Shown: positions 51,818-60,605, counted from the first letter of the stretch. The stretch is 64,000 nt of DNA from Kitasatospora humi (GCF_020907985.1 NZ_JAJJPA010000030.1:17570-81569); one strand, 5' to 3'. The notes: generated by a model not told the origin, from the sequence alone. Program-made: numbers and translations.

Positions 51818-52891
51818 TCACACGTTGAAGCGGAACTCCACCACGTCGCCGTCCTGCATGACGTAGTCCTTGCCCTCGATGCGGGCCTTGCCCTTGGAGC
51901 GGGCCTCGGCGATGGAGCCGGTCTCGACCAGGTCGTCGAAGGAGATGACCTCGGCCTTGATGAAGCCCTTCTGGAAGTCGGTGTGGATGACACCGGCGGC
52001 CTCGGGGGCGGTGGCGCCCTTCTTGATGGTCCAGGCGCGGGTTTCCTTGGGGCCGGCCGTGAGGTAGGTCTGCAGGCCGAGGGTGTTGAAGCCGACCCGG
52101 GCCAGGGTGGCCAGGCCGGGCTCGTCCTGACCCATGGACTGGAGGAGCTCCAGGGCCTCGTCGTCGTCCAGCTCGATCAGCTCCGACTCGATCTTGGCGT
52201 TGAGGAAGATCGCCTCGGCCGGGGCGACCAGCTCGCGCTGGGCGTTCTTGAAGTCCTCGTCGGCCAGCTCCGCCTCGTCCACGTTGAAGACGTAGAGGAA
52301 GGGCTTGGCGGTCAGCAGGTGGAGGTCGCGGATCGGGGTGGTGTCGAAGCCGGCCTCGAACAGGGTCTTGCCGCTCTCCAGGACCGCCTGGGCCGCCTCG
52401 GCCGCGGCCAGCACCGGCGCGGTGTCCTTCTTGAGCCGGGCCTCCTTCTGCAGGCGCGGCAGCACCTTCTCGATGGTCTGCAGGTCGGCCAGGATCAGCT
52501 CGGTGTGGATGGTCTCGATGTCGTCCTTGGGCGAGACCTTGCCGTCCACGTGGACCACGTCGGGGTCGGTGAAGGCCCGGACCACCTGGCAGATCGCGTT
52601 GGCCTCGCGGATGTTCGCGAGGAACTTGTTGCCCAGGCCCTCGCCCTCGGAGGCGCCGCGGACGATACCGGCGATGTCCACGAAGTCGACGGTGGCGGGC
52701 AGCACGCGCTCCGAGCCGAAGATCTTGGCGAGCACGGCGAGCCGCGCGTCCGGCACGCCGACCACACCGACGTTCGGCTCGATGGTGGCGAACGGGTAGT
52801 TGGCCGCCAGGACGTCGTTCTTGGTCAGGGCGTTGAACAGGGTCGACTTCCCGACGTTGGGCAGGCCGACGATTCCGATCGTGAGCGACAT
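51818..52891 (-). CDS. ychF: Redox-regulated ATPase YchF (OBG family)
   Basis: 357 residues from ATG 52891, with GGGA 9-10 nt upstream. G1 GLPNVGKSTLFNAL (residues 9-22), G3 DIAG, coiled-coil insertion (about 120-190), the YchF-specific NVDE in place of the NKxD guanine motif, which gives ATP preference, and a C-terminal TGS domain ending VMQDGDVVEFRFNV. It binds ribosomes and affects oxidative-stress response. Possible -10 TAGACT lies about 60 nt upstream. Confidence 0.96.
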   Translation of the reverse strand: MSLTIGIVGLPNVGKSTLFNALTKNDVLAANYPFATIEPNVGVVGVPDARLAVLAKIFGSERVLPATVDFVDIAGIVRGASEGEGLGNKFLANIREANAICQVVRAFTDPDVVHVDGKVSPKDDIETIHTELILADLQTIEKVLPRLQKEARLKKDTAPVLAAAEAAQAVLESGKTLFEAGFDTTPIRDLHLLTAKPFLYVFNVDEAELADEDFKNAQRELVAPAEAIFLNAKIESELIELDDDEALELLQSMGQDEPGLATLARVGFNTLGLQTYLTAGPKETRAWTIKKGATAPEAAGVIHTDFQKGFIKAEVISFDDLVETGSIAEARSKGKARIEGKDYVMQDGDVVEFRFNV

Positions 52892-53203
52892 GAAGCGAGA
52901 TCCCGTGGGCTTGGAGGGCGTGGAGCGGCACCGTACGGGCCGACCGCCAAGTCTACGGGCCTGCGGCAGGACACCGGGCCCCGGCCGTGATCCGGCCGTC
53001 CGGGGGCGGTGATCCGGCAGTCCGGGGCTTCCGGTGCGCGGTCCGGCGCGCGGCCTCGGGCCGTTCGGCCGGGACCTTCGACGGCCCGGGGGCCGCCCGC
53101 GCCGCCCCAGATGTCCGACCTCGTGGTCTCGAAACGTGGGACACGGACGACTACTGACGGTTCATTACCCATGGTGACGTTAATCGGACCGTACGTTGGA
53201 CGT
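52892..53203. other. Divergent promoter region between ychF and the membrane-protein gene
   Basis: 312 nt. Minus-strand TACGGT (52930-52935) and TAGACT (52950-52955) are candidate -10 boxes for ychF. TACGTT (53192-53197) is the likely -10 for the gene at 53204. Runs of CCGG are frequent, but no gene or strong palindrome is seen. Confidence 0.5.
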
Positions 53204-53794
53204 GTGGAGCAGAGCACCCGTACCCAGCCCCCCGGCCCCCGGCCCCGACCCCCAGCGAGCGGTCGGCGCCCCGGGGCCGCCGTACCCGGACCGGCCGCGC
53301 CCCGCGACGCCGGCGCCGTGCGGCCCGTCCGACCGCGTCCCGCGAGCAGCGGCGCGCCGACCGTGCCGGCCATGCTGCGGCGCCGGCTCCGGTCAGCCGG
53401 CCGGCGAACGGGCCCGCCGACCCGGCTGACCGGGATCGGCACCGGGCTGCTGGCCGTGGTCGGCACCCTGGCCGTCGGCGGCGCCGACCGGCTGCTCTTC
53501 GGCGACCTCGGGGTGCTGTTCGGCCTGGGCTTCCTCTTCGTCTGCTTCCAGGCCGCGGTGCGGGTCCGGCTGGCGGACCTGCCGGCCGCGCCGATCAGCG
53601 GGCCGATCGCCTTCGCGGCGGCGCTGGCCCTGCTGACGCCCACCCCGGCGCCCGGCGTGGTCGGCCAGGTGCTGGCGCTGTGCAGTGGGCTGGCGCTGCG
53701 GGCCGGGTGGCTGTTCGGCGGCACCGGGCTGGCCGCGCTGATCGTGGCCGCCCGGTTCGTCGCCCAGCGCCGGATCCGTCGCGGCCGCGGCTGA
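53204..53794 (+). CDS. Membrane protein with C-terminal DUF6542-like domain
   Basis: 196 residues from GTG 53204, 6 nt after a TACGTT box, so probably leaderless. The first 90 residues are Pro/Arg-rich and disordered. Four short hydrophobic segments follow (TGIGTGLLAVVGTLAVGG, LLFGDLGVLFGLGFLFVCF, ISGPIAFAAALALL, GLAALIVAARFVA), separated by few charges. I recall an uncharacterised streptomycete family with this layout beside ppgK (DUF6542). Function unknown. It converges with ppgK, 22 nt apart. Confidence 0.75.
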   Translation: MEQSTRTQPPGPRPRPPASGRRPGAAVPGPAAPRDAGAVRPVRPRPASSGAPTVPAMLRRRLRSAGRRTGPPTRLTGIGTGLLAVVGTLAVGGADRLLFGDLGVLFGLGFLFVCFQAAVRVRLADLPAAPISGPIAFAAALALLTPTPAPGVVGQVLALCSGLALRAGWLFGGTGLAALIVAARFVAQRRIRRGRG

Positions 53795-53816
53795 GCGAGC
53801 CGCGGCCGCGCCGGGC

Positions 53817-54569
53817 TCAGCGCCCGTACCTGGCCGCCCCCATCGCCGCGCCCACGATCCCGGCGTCGTTGCGCAGTTCGGCCGGCACCACCCGCGCCGC
53901 CCGTTCGCTGAGCAGCGGCAGGAACTTCTCGTGCTTGCGGCTCACCCCGCCGCCGATGATGACCAGCCGTGGTGAGAGCAGCCGCTCCACCAGGCCCAGG
54001 TACTCGTCCACCCGGACCGCCCACTCGGCCCAGCTGAGCTCGTGGCGCTCCTTGGCCGCCGACGAGGCCCGCCGCTCCGCGTCCTTGCCGCGCAGCTCCA
54101 GGTGGCCGAGCTCGGTGTTGGGCACCAGGTTGCCGTCGACGAAGAGGGCGCTGCCGATGCCGGTGCCGAAGGTGAGCACCAGCACCGTGCCGCCCTCGCC
54201 CCGCCCGGCCCCGTGCGCCATCTCGGCCAGGCCGGCCGCGTCGGCGTCGTTGAGCAGCACCGCCGGAGTGCCCAGCGCCTCCCGGAACAGCGTCCCGGCG
54301 TCCAGCCCGAGCCAGCTCCGGTCGACGTTGGCGGCGGTGCGGGTGTGCCCGTCGACCACCACGCCGGGGAAGGTCAGGCCCACCGGACCCTCGTGCTCGA
54401 AGTGCTCCACGACCTCGCGCACCGCCGCCGCCACCGCCTCCGGCTTGGCCGGCTGCGGGGTGGGCACCTTGTACCGGGGCTGTGCGAGGGCGCCGAGCTC
54501 CACATCGACCGGGGCGCCCTTGATGCCCGAGCCGCCGATGTCCACGCCGAACACAGAGGGTGTGATCAC
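53817..54569 (-). CDS. ppgK: Polyphosphate glucokinase (ROK-type)
   Basis: 250 residues from GTG 54569, with AGGAGC about 6 nt upstream. Phosphate-binding GVDIGGSGIKGAPVD at the N-terminus, ROK-like NDADAAGLAEMAHG, adenosine-type loop LTFGTGIGSALFVDG and ELGHLELRGKDAERRAS, which is specific to actinobacterial PPGKs. The enzyme phosphorylates glucose with polyphosphate and/or ATP and lacks the cysteine-zinc motif of bacterial NagC/ROK sugar kinases. Confidence 0.93.
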   Translation of the reverse strand: MITPSVFGVDIGGSGIKGAPVDVELGALAQPRYKVPTPQPAKPEAVAAAVREVVEHFEHEGPVGLTFPGVVVDGHTRTAANVDRSWLGLDAGTLFREALGTPAVLLNDADAAGLAEMAHGAGRGEGGTVLVLTFGTGIGSALFVDGNLVPNTELGHLELRGKDAERRASSAAKERHELSWAEWAVRVDEYLGLVERLLSPRLVIIGGGVSRKHEKFLPLLSERAARVVPAELRNDAGIVGAAMGAARYGR

Positions 54570-54692
54570 GTCACTGCTCCTGTTCCGAGTCCCGGCTCCT
54601 CACGGTAGGTGAGCCGGGAGGGGAAAGCAGCCCGAACCTGCCACAACGCCCGGGCGGCATCAGGTGCCGACCGGGCATCGTGGACCACGAGG

Positions 54693-55673
54693 CTATTCGG
54701 CGACCTTGCCGGCGGCCTCGGCCCGCAGGTCCCGGCGGAGCTCCTTGGGCAGTGAGAAGGTGAGCGTCTCCTCGGCGGTGCGCACCACCTGGACGTCGTC
54801 GAAGCCGCGCTCGGCCAGCCAGGCCAGCACGCCCTGGACCAGGATCTCCGGCACCGAGGCGCCACTGGTCAGACCGACCGTGCTGACGCCGTCCAGCCAG
54901 GCCTCGTCCAGCTCCTCGGCGAAGTCCACCAGGTGTGCGGCCTTGGCGCCGTACTCCCGGCCGACCTCGACCAGCCGGACCGAGTTGGAGGAGTTCTTGG
55001 AGCCGACCACGATCAGCAGGTCGGTCTCGGGGGCGATCTGCTTGACCACCACCTGGCGGTTCTGGGTGGCGTAGCAGATGTCGTCGCTCGGCGGCGAGAC
55101 CAGCGCGGGGAAGCGCTTCTGCAGCTCGCCGACGGTCGCCATGGTCTCGTCCACCGAAAGGGTGGTCTGGGAGAGCCAGACGACCTTGGACTCGTCGCGC
55201 ACCTGGACGTTGGCCACGTCCTCGGCGCCGTCCACCAGGTGGATCCGGTCCGGGGCCTCGCCCATGGTGCCGATCACCTCCTCGTGGCCCTCGTGGCCCA
55301 CCAGCAGGATGTCGAAGCCTTCGTCGGCGAACCGGACGGCCTCCTTGTGCACCTTGGTGACCAGCGGGCAGGTCGCGTCGATGGTGGCGAGCTTGCCGGC
55401 CTTGGCCTCGTCGTGCACCGAGGGGGCCACGCCGTGCGCCGAGAAGACCACGATCGAGCCCTCCGGCACCTCCTCCGTCTCGTCGACGAAGATCGCGCCC
55501 TGCTTCTCCAGGGTCTGCACGACGTACTTGTTGTGGACGATCTGCTTGCGGACGTAGATCGGTGCCCCGTACTGCTCCAGGGCCTTCTCCACGGCGATGA
55601 CGGCGCGGTCGACGCCCGCGCAGTAGCCCCGGGGGGCGGCGAGCAGGACGCGGCGCTGAGCGGTGGTCGACAT
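54693..55673 (-). CDS. ispH: 4-hydroxy-3-methylbut-2-enyl diphosphate reductase
   Basis: 326 residues. ATG 55673 is used, with GGGAG just upstream; ATG 55682 is an alternative. The three Fe-S cysteines are visible: C18 in APRGYCAGVDRAV, the second in TIDATCPLVTKVH and the third in DDICYATQNRQ. The His/Glu active-site segments FSAHGVAP, VGHEGHEEVIGT and VGSKNSSNSVRL complete the family. It makes IPP and DMAPP, the last step of the MEP isoprenoid pathway. It is divergent from xseA. Confidence 0.97.
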   Translation of the reverse strand: MSTTAQRRVLLAAPRGYCAGVDRAVIAVEKALEQYGAPIYVRKQIVHNKYVVQTLEKQGAIFVDETEEVPEGSIVVFSAHGVAPSVHDEAKAGKLATIDATCPLVTKVHKEAVRFADEGFDILLVGHEGHEEVIGTMGEAPDRIHLVDGAEDVANVQVRDESKVVWLSQTTLSVDETMATVGELQKRFPALVSPPSDDICYATQNRQVVVKQIAPETDLLIVVGSKNSSNSVRLVEVGREYGAKAAHLVDFAEELDEAWLDGVSTVGLTSGASVPEILVQGVLAWLAERGFDDVQVVRTAEETLTFSLPKELRRDLRAEAAGKVAE

Positions 55674-55807
55674 GGCTCCCATGGTAAGCGCGCCGCAGGG
55701 GGCCCGAGTGCCGAGCCGGGAGTCCGCGCCCCCGGGGCCCGCTCCGCCGACCGGGCGCCGGCCGAGGCCGGCCGTCCACGGCGGTGGGCCTTGTCGGCCG
55801 GCACGGA

Positions 55808-55821
55808 TAGCCTCGTACGCA
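55808..55821 (+). promoter_or_regulatory. Leaderless -10 box of xseA
   Basis: TAGCCT (55808-55813) ends 7 nt before ATG 55821; there is no Shine-Dalgarno sequence. The same hexamer and spacing occur at the RibD-like gene (44242). Confidence 0.5.
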
Positions 55822-57020
55822 TGGCCAATCCCAGCTCCCCCGAAGCCCCGCTGCCGGTCGGCAAGGTCTCCCAGCTGATCGGCGGCTGGATCGACCGGTT
55901 GGGCGCGGTCTGGGTGGAGGGTCAGGTCACCCAGCTGAGCCGGCGGCCCGGCATGCAGTTCCTGACGCTGCGCGACCCCGAGCAGGACGTCTCGTTGAGC
56001 GTCACCTGCTTCCGCGCGGTGCTGGAGCCGCTGGCCGACACGCTGCACGAGGGCTCCCGGGTGATCGTGCACGCCAAGCCCGAGTGGTACACCGGTCGCG
56101 GCACCCTGTCGCTGCGGGCCAGCGAGATCCGGCTGGTCGGGCTCGGCGAACTGCTGGCCCGGCTGGAGCAGTTGAAGCGGCGGCTGGCCGGCGAGGGGCT
56201 GTTCGCCGTCGAGCGCAAGCGCCCGCTGCCGTTCCTGCCGGGCTGCGTCGGCCTGGTCACCGGGCGGGCCTCGGCGGCCGAGCGGGACGTGCTGGAGGTG
56301 GCCCGGCGGCGCTGGCCGGCGGTCCGGTTCGAGGTGCGCAACGTGCTGGTGCAGGGCCCGCAGGCGGCCGGCCAGGTGGCCCGGGCGGTGCGCGAGCTGG
56401 ATGGGCACCCCGAGGTGGACGTGATCATCGTGGCCCGCGGCGGCGGCAGCGTGGAGGACCTGCTGCCGTTCTCCGACGAGGAGCTGTGCCGCACCGTGGC
56501 CGCCGCCGGCACGCCGGTGGTGAGCGCGATCGGGCACGAGCCGGACCAGCCGCTGCTGGACTTCGTGGCCGACCTGCGGGCCGCCACGCCGACCGACGCC
56601 GCCAAGCGGGTGGTGCCGGACGTCGGCGAGGAGCAGGCCCGGGTGCGCCAGTTGCGTGACCGGGCCCGCCGGATGGTCACCGACCTGGTGCGGCGGGAGC
56701 AGTCCGGCCTGGCCGGGGTGCGCAGCCGCCCGGCCCTGGCGGCGCCGCAGCGGCTGCTGGACGAGCGGGGCGCCGAGCTGACGGCGCTGGTCGACCGGGC
56801 CCGCCGCTGCCTCGGGCACCGGCTGGACCGGGCCGAGTCCGACCTCGGCCACCTGGCCGAGCGGGTGCTCTCGCTCTCCCCCGCCGCGACGCTGGAGCGC
56901 GGCTACGCGGTGCTGCAGCGGGCGGACGGGCAGGTGCTGACCGACCCCGGGGTGCTCGACCGGGGCGAGCGGCTGCACGCCCGGGTGGCCGGCGGCGGCT
57001 TCGAGGTGACCGTCGATTAG
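55821..57020 (+). CDS. xseA: Exodeoxyribonuclease VII large subunit
   Basis: 399 residues from ATG 55821. N-terminal OB fold (VGKVSQLIGGWIDRLGAVWVEGQV, SLSVTCFRAV), central catalytic domain (VGLVTGRASAAERDVLEVARRRWP, VDVIIVARGGGSVEDLLPFSDEELCRTV, SAIGHEPDQPLLDFVADLRAATPTDAA) and a helical C-terminal region. It forms the large subunit of the single-strand exonuclease. The xseB partner is not adjacent: an opposite-strand GNAT gene lies between them. Confidence 0.96.
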   Translation: MANPSSPEAPLPVGKVSQLIGGWIDRLGAVWVEGQVTQLSRRPGMQFLTLRDPEQDVSLSVTCFRAVLEPLADTLHEGSRVIVHAKPEWYTGRGTLSLRASEIRLVGLGELLARLEQLKRRLAGEGLFAVERKRPLPFLPGCVGLVTGRASAAERDVLEVARRRWPAVRFEVRNVLVQGPQAAGQVARAVRELDGHPEVDVIIVARGGGSVEDLLPFSDEELCRTVAAAGTPVVSAIGHEPDQPLLDFVADLRAATPTDAAKRVVPDVGEEQARVRQLRDRARRMVTDLVRREQSGLAGVRSRPALAAPQRLLDERGAELTALVDRARRCLGHRLDRAESDLGHLAERVLSLSPAATLERGYAVLQRADGQVLTDPGVLDRGERLHARVAGGGFEVTVD

Positions 57021-57099
57021 CCGGTCGGTCCAGGGGGCTCGGACCCGGCGGAGAAGCGGAGGACCCGCAGTGAGCGGAGAGGCCGCAGTACCAGCGCTG

Positions 57100-57597
57100 T
57101 CAGTCCTGGCGCAGCCGGGTGCGGGAGAGCGGCACCGAGTGCTCCGCGAAGCCGAGGCTGCGGTAGAGCGCCTCGCCGCCCTCGGTGGCGTGCAGGTCGA
57201 TCCGGGTCACCCGGTGTGCGTCGAACCAGGCCACCAGCGCCTCGGTGCAGGCCCGGGCGTAGCCGCGGCGGCGCATCGCCGGGTCGGTGCAGATGTTGAA
57301 GACGAAGCCGAACCGGCCGTCCGGGTGCCCCGGCGCGGGCAGCCGCTGCTCCAGGGTGCCGACCGCGCAGGCGGCCAACCGGCCGGGCACCGAGGGGTGG
57401 TCGACCACGAAGACGCCCATGGTGGTGGTCGCCGGGTCGCGCAGCCGGTCCCGCAGCACCGCCTCGGCGGTGGCCTGCCACGGGCCGGGGCGGGCCTCGC
57501 CGTGCATCGCCTCGAACATCAACAGCCGCAGCCGGACGAGCTCGCGGGCGTCCTCGGCCGTGCCCTGCCGCACCTCGGGCGCATTCGTGTTGATCAT
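57100..57597 (-). CDS. GNAT-family N-acetyltransferase between xseA and xseB
   Basis: 165 residues from ATG 57597, with TAGGGT ending 8 nt upstream (leaderless-like). The GNAT core has FVFNICTDPAMRRRGYARACTEALVAWF, with the acetyl-CoA loop RRRGYA, and a C-terminal LHATEGGEALYRSLGF. Divergent from xseB (55 nt between starts) and convergent with xseA. Its position, splitting two subunits of one enzyme, looks like a later insertion. Substrate unknown. Confidence 0.92.
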   Translation of the reverse strand: MINTNAPEVRQGTAEDARELVRLRLLMFEAMHGEARPGPWQATAEAVLRDRLRDPATTTMGVFVVDHPSVPGRLAACAVGTLEQRLPAPGHPDGRFGFVFNICTDPAMRRRGYARACTEALVAWFDAHRVTRIDLHATEGGEALYRSLGFAEHSVPLSRTRLRQD

Positions 57598-57640
57598 GGG
57601 AAGCGACCCTAGCGACGCGGGATCTGTCGTGCCCAGCCCC

Positions 57641-57653
57641 TACCCTGAGCCCA
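57641..57653 (+). promoter_or_regulatory. Leaderless -10 box of xseB
   Basis: TACCCT (57641-57646) ends 6 nt before ATG 57653. Because xseB is cut off from xseA by the GNAT gene, it needs its own promoter, and this is the only candidate in the 55-nt gap. Confidence 0.5.
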
Positions 57654-57937
57654 TGGCAGACGAGGACGCGCAGGACACCGGGGCCACGCCCACCGGGCGT
57701 GACGACGACCAGTTGGGCTACGAGGAGGCCCGGGACGCGTTGCTGGAGGTGGTCCGGCGACTGGAGGCCGGCGGTGCCGGACTGGAGGAGTCGCTCGCGC
57801 TGTGGGAGCGCGGGGAGCGGCTGGCGAAGGTCTGCCAGCGCTGGCTGGACGGCGCCCGGGCCCGACTTGACGCAGCACTGGCCGCCGAGGAGGCAGCCGA
57901 GCGCACCGACGGCACGGCGGTGAACGATGGGGGATGA
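57653..57937 (+). CDS. xseB: Exodeoxyribonuclease VII small subunit
   Basis: 94 residues from ATG 57653. The XseB helix-hairpin is clear: LGYEEARDALLEVVRRLEAGGAGLEESLALWERGERLAKVCQRWLDGARARLD. Residues 1-20 and 80-94 are acidic and disordered. It forms the small-subunit oligomer around XseA. Confidence 0.95.
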   Translation: MADEDAQDTGATPTGRDDDQLGYEEARDALLEVVRRLEAGGAGLEESLALWERGERLAKVCQRWLDGARARLDAALAAEEAAERTDGTAVNDGG

Positions 57938-57984
57938 CGGCTCCCTGGCCGCCGGCGCCCCGGCCTGACCAGCGATGACGCGGA

Positions 57985-58000
57985 CGTGATGCAGGTCACA
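57985..58000. promoter_or_regulatory. Crp-type palindrome upstream of the RutE-like gene
   Basis: CGTGA-N6-TCACA at 57985-58000, matching GTG-N6-GNCAC exactly, about 100 nt before the start of the nitroreductase-like gene. A second dyad, TGAA-AA-TTCA, lies at 58018-58027. Confidence 0.55.
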
Positions 58001-58098
58001 CCGTCCTCCGGAATGGTTGAAAATTCATTCACGTTGGACCGGCGACGGCACTCAGCCGGGCAGGACCATTCACACCGATCAGCATGAGGTGCACCCGC

Positions 58099-58704
58099 AT
58101 GACCACCAACGAGACCCTGGTTCTCGACACCGCCGCCCAGGACCTGCTGTTCCGCGAGGCGCGCACCGCCAACACGTTCACCGACGAGCCCGTCAGCGAC
58201 GAGCAGGTGCAGGCGATCTACGAACTGGTCAAGTACGCGCCGACCGCGTTCAACCAGCAGCCGCTGCGGGTGGTCCTGGTGCGCAGCACCGAGGCCCGGG
58301 CCCGCCTGGTCGAGCACATGGCCGACGGCAACAAGGCCAAGACCGCCAGCGCTCCGCTGGTCGCCATCCTGGCCGCCGACAACGAGTTCCACGAGGAGCT
58401 GCCGACCCAGCTCCCGCACTTCCCGCAGGCCAAGGACATGTTCTTCAGCGAGCGCGAGGTGCGCGAGGGCTCGGCCCGCTTCAACGGCGCGCTGCAGGTC
58501 GGCTACTTCATCCTCGGCGTCCGGGCCGCCGGCCTGGCCGCCGGCCCGATGACCGGTTTCGACGCGGCCGGCATCGACAAGGAGTTCTTCGGCGACGGCG
58601 AGCACTCGGTGCTGGCCGTGGTGAACATCGGCAAGCCGGGCGAGGACGCCTGGTTCCCGCGCAGCCCGCGACTGGCCTACGACGAGGTCGTCACCACGGT
58701 CTGA
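58099..58704 (+). CDS. rutE: Nitroreductase-family protein, malonic semialdehyde reductase (RutE) type
   Basis: 201 residues. ATG 58099 is preferred because GAGGTG is 7 nt upstream; ATG 58084 would add five residues. FMN-binding nitroreductase fold: FREARTANTFTDEPVSDEQVQAIYELVKYAPTAFNQQPLRVVLVRS, then QVGYFILGVRAAGLAAGPMTGFD and VNIGKPGE. The pattern and length match RutE/YdfN-type reductases that convert malonic semialdehyde to 3-hydroxypropionate in pyrimidine breakdown, but no other rut gene is nearby, so the substrate is inferred. A palindrome-rich leader with a Crp-like site lies upstream. Confidence 0.8.
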   Translation: MTTNETLVLDTAAQDLLFREARTANTFTDEPVSDEQVQAIYELVKYAPTAFNQQPLRVVLVRSTEARARLVEHMADGNKAKTASAPLVAILAADNEFHEELPTQLPHFPQAKDMFFSEREVREGSARFNGALQVGYFILGVRAAGLAAGPMTGFDAAGIDKEFFGDGEHSVLAVVNIGKPGEDAWFPRSPRLAYDEVVTTV

Positions 58705-58741
58705 CGCACCCCTTCGACCGGACGACCGGTCGACCGGACGA

Positions 58742-58787
58742 CGCCGAGGGCCCGCCTCTCCGAGTGGGGAGGGGCGGGCCCTCGGCG
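58742..58787. terminator. Bidirectional terminator between the RutE-like and DUF4245-like genes
   Basis: A perfect 15-bp stem (58742-58756 / 58773-58787), extended inward by about 6 bp with a mismatch, lies between convergent stops at 58704 and 58807. Confidence 0.85.
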
Positions 58788-58806
58788 CGCTCCCGGCCCG
58801 CCGGCG

Positions 58807-59352
58807 CTACGGCTTGAGCGCTCCCGCCAGCTGGTCCAGCTCGTCGTACGAGGCACTGCCCGCCACCACCGTGGTGGCGCCGTTGGCGGTCTCGGTGACC
58901 GAGCGGTAGTGGTCGCCCTGGAAGCGGGCCCACGACTGGCCGTCGATGGTCGAGGCACCGTCCGGCACGTAGCCGGCCACCACGGCCCCCAGCAGGTCGT
59001 TCTTCGACCCGTCGCTCTGCTCGACGGATGCGTACTTGCCGTCGGGGGTGACGAAGCCCAGGTGCCAGCCGGCGTGGCCGTCGGCGTCGGTCTGGTAGCT
59101 GACCGAGGTGGCCCGCCACTTGTCGGACAGCCCCTGCGGCGCCAGCACGGGGTAGGGGGCGGCGCGCTTCGCGGAGGCGAAGGCGGCGCTGTAGTCCACC
59201 ACGTGCACCGGGTCGCCCTTGCTGCTGTGCGGGATCGTCACGTACGCGACGAGGGCCACGCCCATCACCGCGGCCATCGACAGGACCATGTCCCGTACGG
59301 TCTGCCGCCCTCTCGAACCACTGTTGCCTGCCACCCCCACATGGTGACCCAT
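58807..59352 (-). CDS. Single-span exported protein, DUF4245-like
   Basis: 181 residues from ATG 59352; GTG 59334, giving 175 residues, is equally plausible. The short N-terminus (GRQTVRDMVLSMAAVMG) leads to one membrane span at about residues 22-42, followed by an external domain (VHVVDYSAAFASAKRAAPYPVLAPQGL, KWRATSVSYQTDADGHAGWHLGFVTPDG, ASTIDGQSWARFQGD). This is the layout of the DUF4245 family that I recall near glpX in actinomycetes. Function unknown. It is divergent from glpX. Confidence 0.82.
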   Translation of the reverse strand: MGHHVGVAGNSGSRGRQTVRDMVLSMAAVMGVALVAYVTIPHSSKGDPVHVVDYSAAFASAKRAAPYPVLAPQGLSDKWRATSVSYQTDADGHAGWHLGFVTPDGKYASVEQSDGSKNDLLGAVVAGYVPDGASTIDGQSWARFQGDHYRSVTETANGATTVVAGSASYDELDQLAGALKP

Positions 59353-59442
59353 CGCGCAGGGGCCCCCGACCACCGGGGTGGCCCCAAGGGCCGAAAACCG
59401 TCCATACCGGCGCAGAACCGCAGGTGAGCAGGACATGCGCCA

Positions 59443-59471
59443 CAGACAGTGACCCGGGGCCCGGATACGAT
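59443..59471 (+). promoter_or_regulatory. glpX promoter candidate
   Basis: CAGACA (59443-59448), 17-nt spacer, TACGAT (59466-59471). Transcription would start near 59478, leaving about 72 nt of leader with GAGAGG before the ATG at 59550. Confidence 0.5.
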
Positions 59472-59549
59472 CGGGGGACCCTCATTGCAGCGCTCGACCA
59501 GCATGTAGTCGACCGCTCACTGGCCGTCGCGTACAGAGAGGTAACGACG

Positions 59550-60590
59550 ATGACCGCGCAGCACTCCTCCCACCTCCCGGCTTCCCTGGAGGTCGCCCCG
59601 GAGGCGCCGGACCGCAACCTGGCACTGGAGCTCGTCCGGGTGACCGAGGCGGCGGCCATGGCCGCCGGCCGCTGGGTCGGCCGGGGCGACAAGAACGGCG
59701 CCGACGGCGCGGCCGTCAAGGCCATGCGCACCCTGGTCTCCACCGTCTCGATGAACGGCGTGGTCGTCATCGGCGAGGGGGAGAAGGACGAGGCCCCGAT
59801 GCTGTTCAACGGCGAGCGGGTCGGTGACGGCACCGGCGCCGAGTGCGACGTGGCCGTGGACCCGGTGGACGGCACCACGCTGACCGCCAAGGGCATGAAC
59901 AACGCGATCGCCGTGCTGGCCGTCGCCGACCGCGGCACCATGTTCGACCCGAGCGCGGTCTTCTACATGGACAAGCTGGTCGCCGGCCCGGAGGCCGCCG
60001 ACTTCGTCGACATCACCGCCCCGCCGGCCGTGAACATCCGCCGGGTGGCCAAGGCCAAGGGCAGCGCGGTCGAGGACGTCACGGTCGTGGTGCTGGACCG
60101 CCCCCGTCACGAGGGCCTGGTCAAGCAGGTCCGCGAGGCCGGCGCCCGGATCAAGTTCATCTCCGACGGCGACGTCGCGGGCGCGATCATGGCGGCCCGC
60201 GAGGGCACCGGCATCGACCTGCTGATGGGCGTCGGCGGCACCCCGGAGGGCATCATCGCGGCCTGCGCCATGAAGTGCATGGGCGGCGTGATCCAGGGCC
60301 GGCTGTGGCCCAAGGACGAGACCGAGCGCCAGAAGGCGCTGGACGCCGGGCACGACCTGGACCGGGTGCTCACCACCGACGACCTGGTCAGCGGCGAGAA
60401 CGTGTTCTTCGTGGCGACCGGCATCACCGACGGAGAGCTGCTGCGCGGGGTGCACTACCGCCAGGAGACGGCCACCACCAGCTCGCTGGTGATGCGCTCC
60501 AAGAGCGGCACGATCCGCCAGATCGACTCGGTCCACAAGCTCGCCAAGCTGCGGGCGTACAGCGCGATCGACTTCGACCGGGCCAACTGA
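59550..60590 (+). CDS. glpX: Class II fructose-1,6-bisphosphatase
   Basis: 346 residues from ATG 59550, with GAGAGG 8 nt upstream. GlpX signature: LVRVTEAAAMAAGRWVGRGDKN, GEGEKDEAPML, metal site CDVAVDPVDGTTLTAKG, substrate loop GVGGTPEGIIAACAMKCMGG and the C-terminal TGITDGELLRGVHY. Gluconeogenic hydrolysis of FBP to F6P. It has its own promoter and is followed by a short tandem-repeat tract. Confidence 0.97.
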   Translation: MTAQHSSHLPASLEVAPEAPDRNLALELVRVTEAAAMAAGRWVGRGDKNGADGAAVKAMRTLVSTVSMNGVVVIGEGEKDEAPMLFNGERVGDGTGAECDVAVDPVDGTTLTAKGMNNAIAVLAVADRGTMFDPSAVFYMDKLVAGPEAADFVDITAPPAVNIRRVAKAKGSAVEDVTVVVLDRPRHEGLVKQVREAGARIKFISDGDVAGAIMAAREGTGIDLLMGVGGTPEGIIAACAMKCMGGVIQGRLWPKDETERQKALDAGHDLDRVLTTDDLVSGENVFFVATGITDGELLRGVHYRQETATTSSLVMRSKSGTIRQIDSVHKLAKLRAYSAIDFDRAN

Positions 60591-60605
60591 GCGCCCTGCT
60601 GCCGA

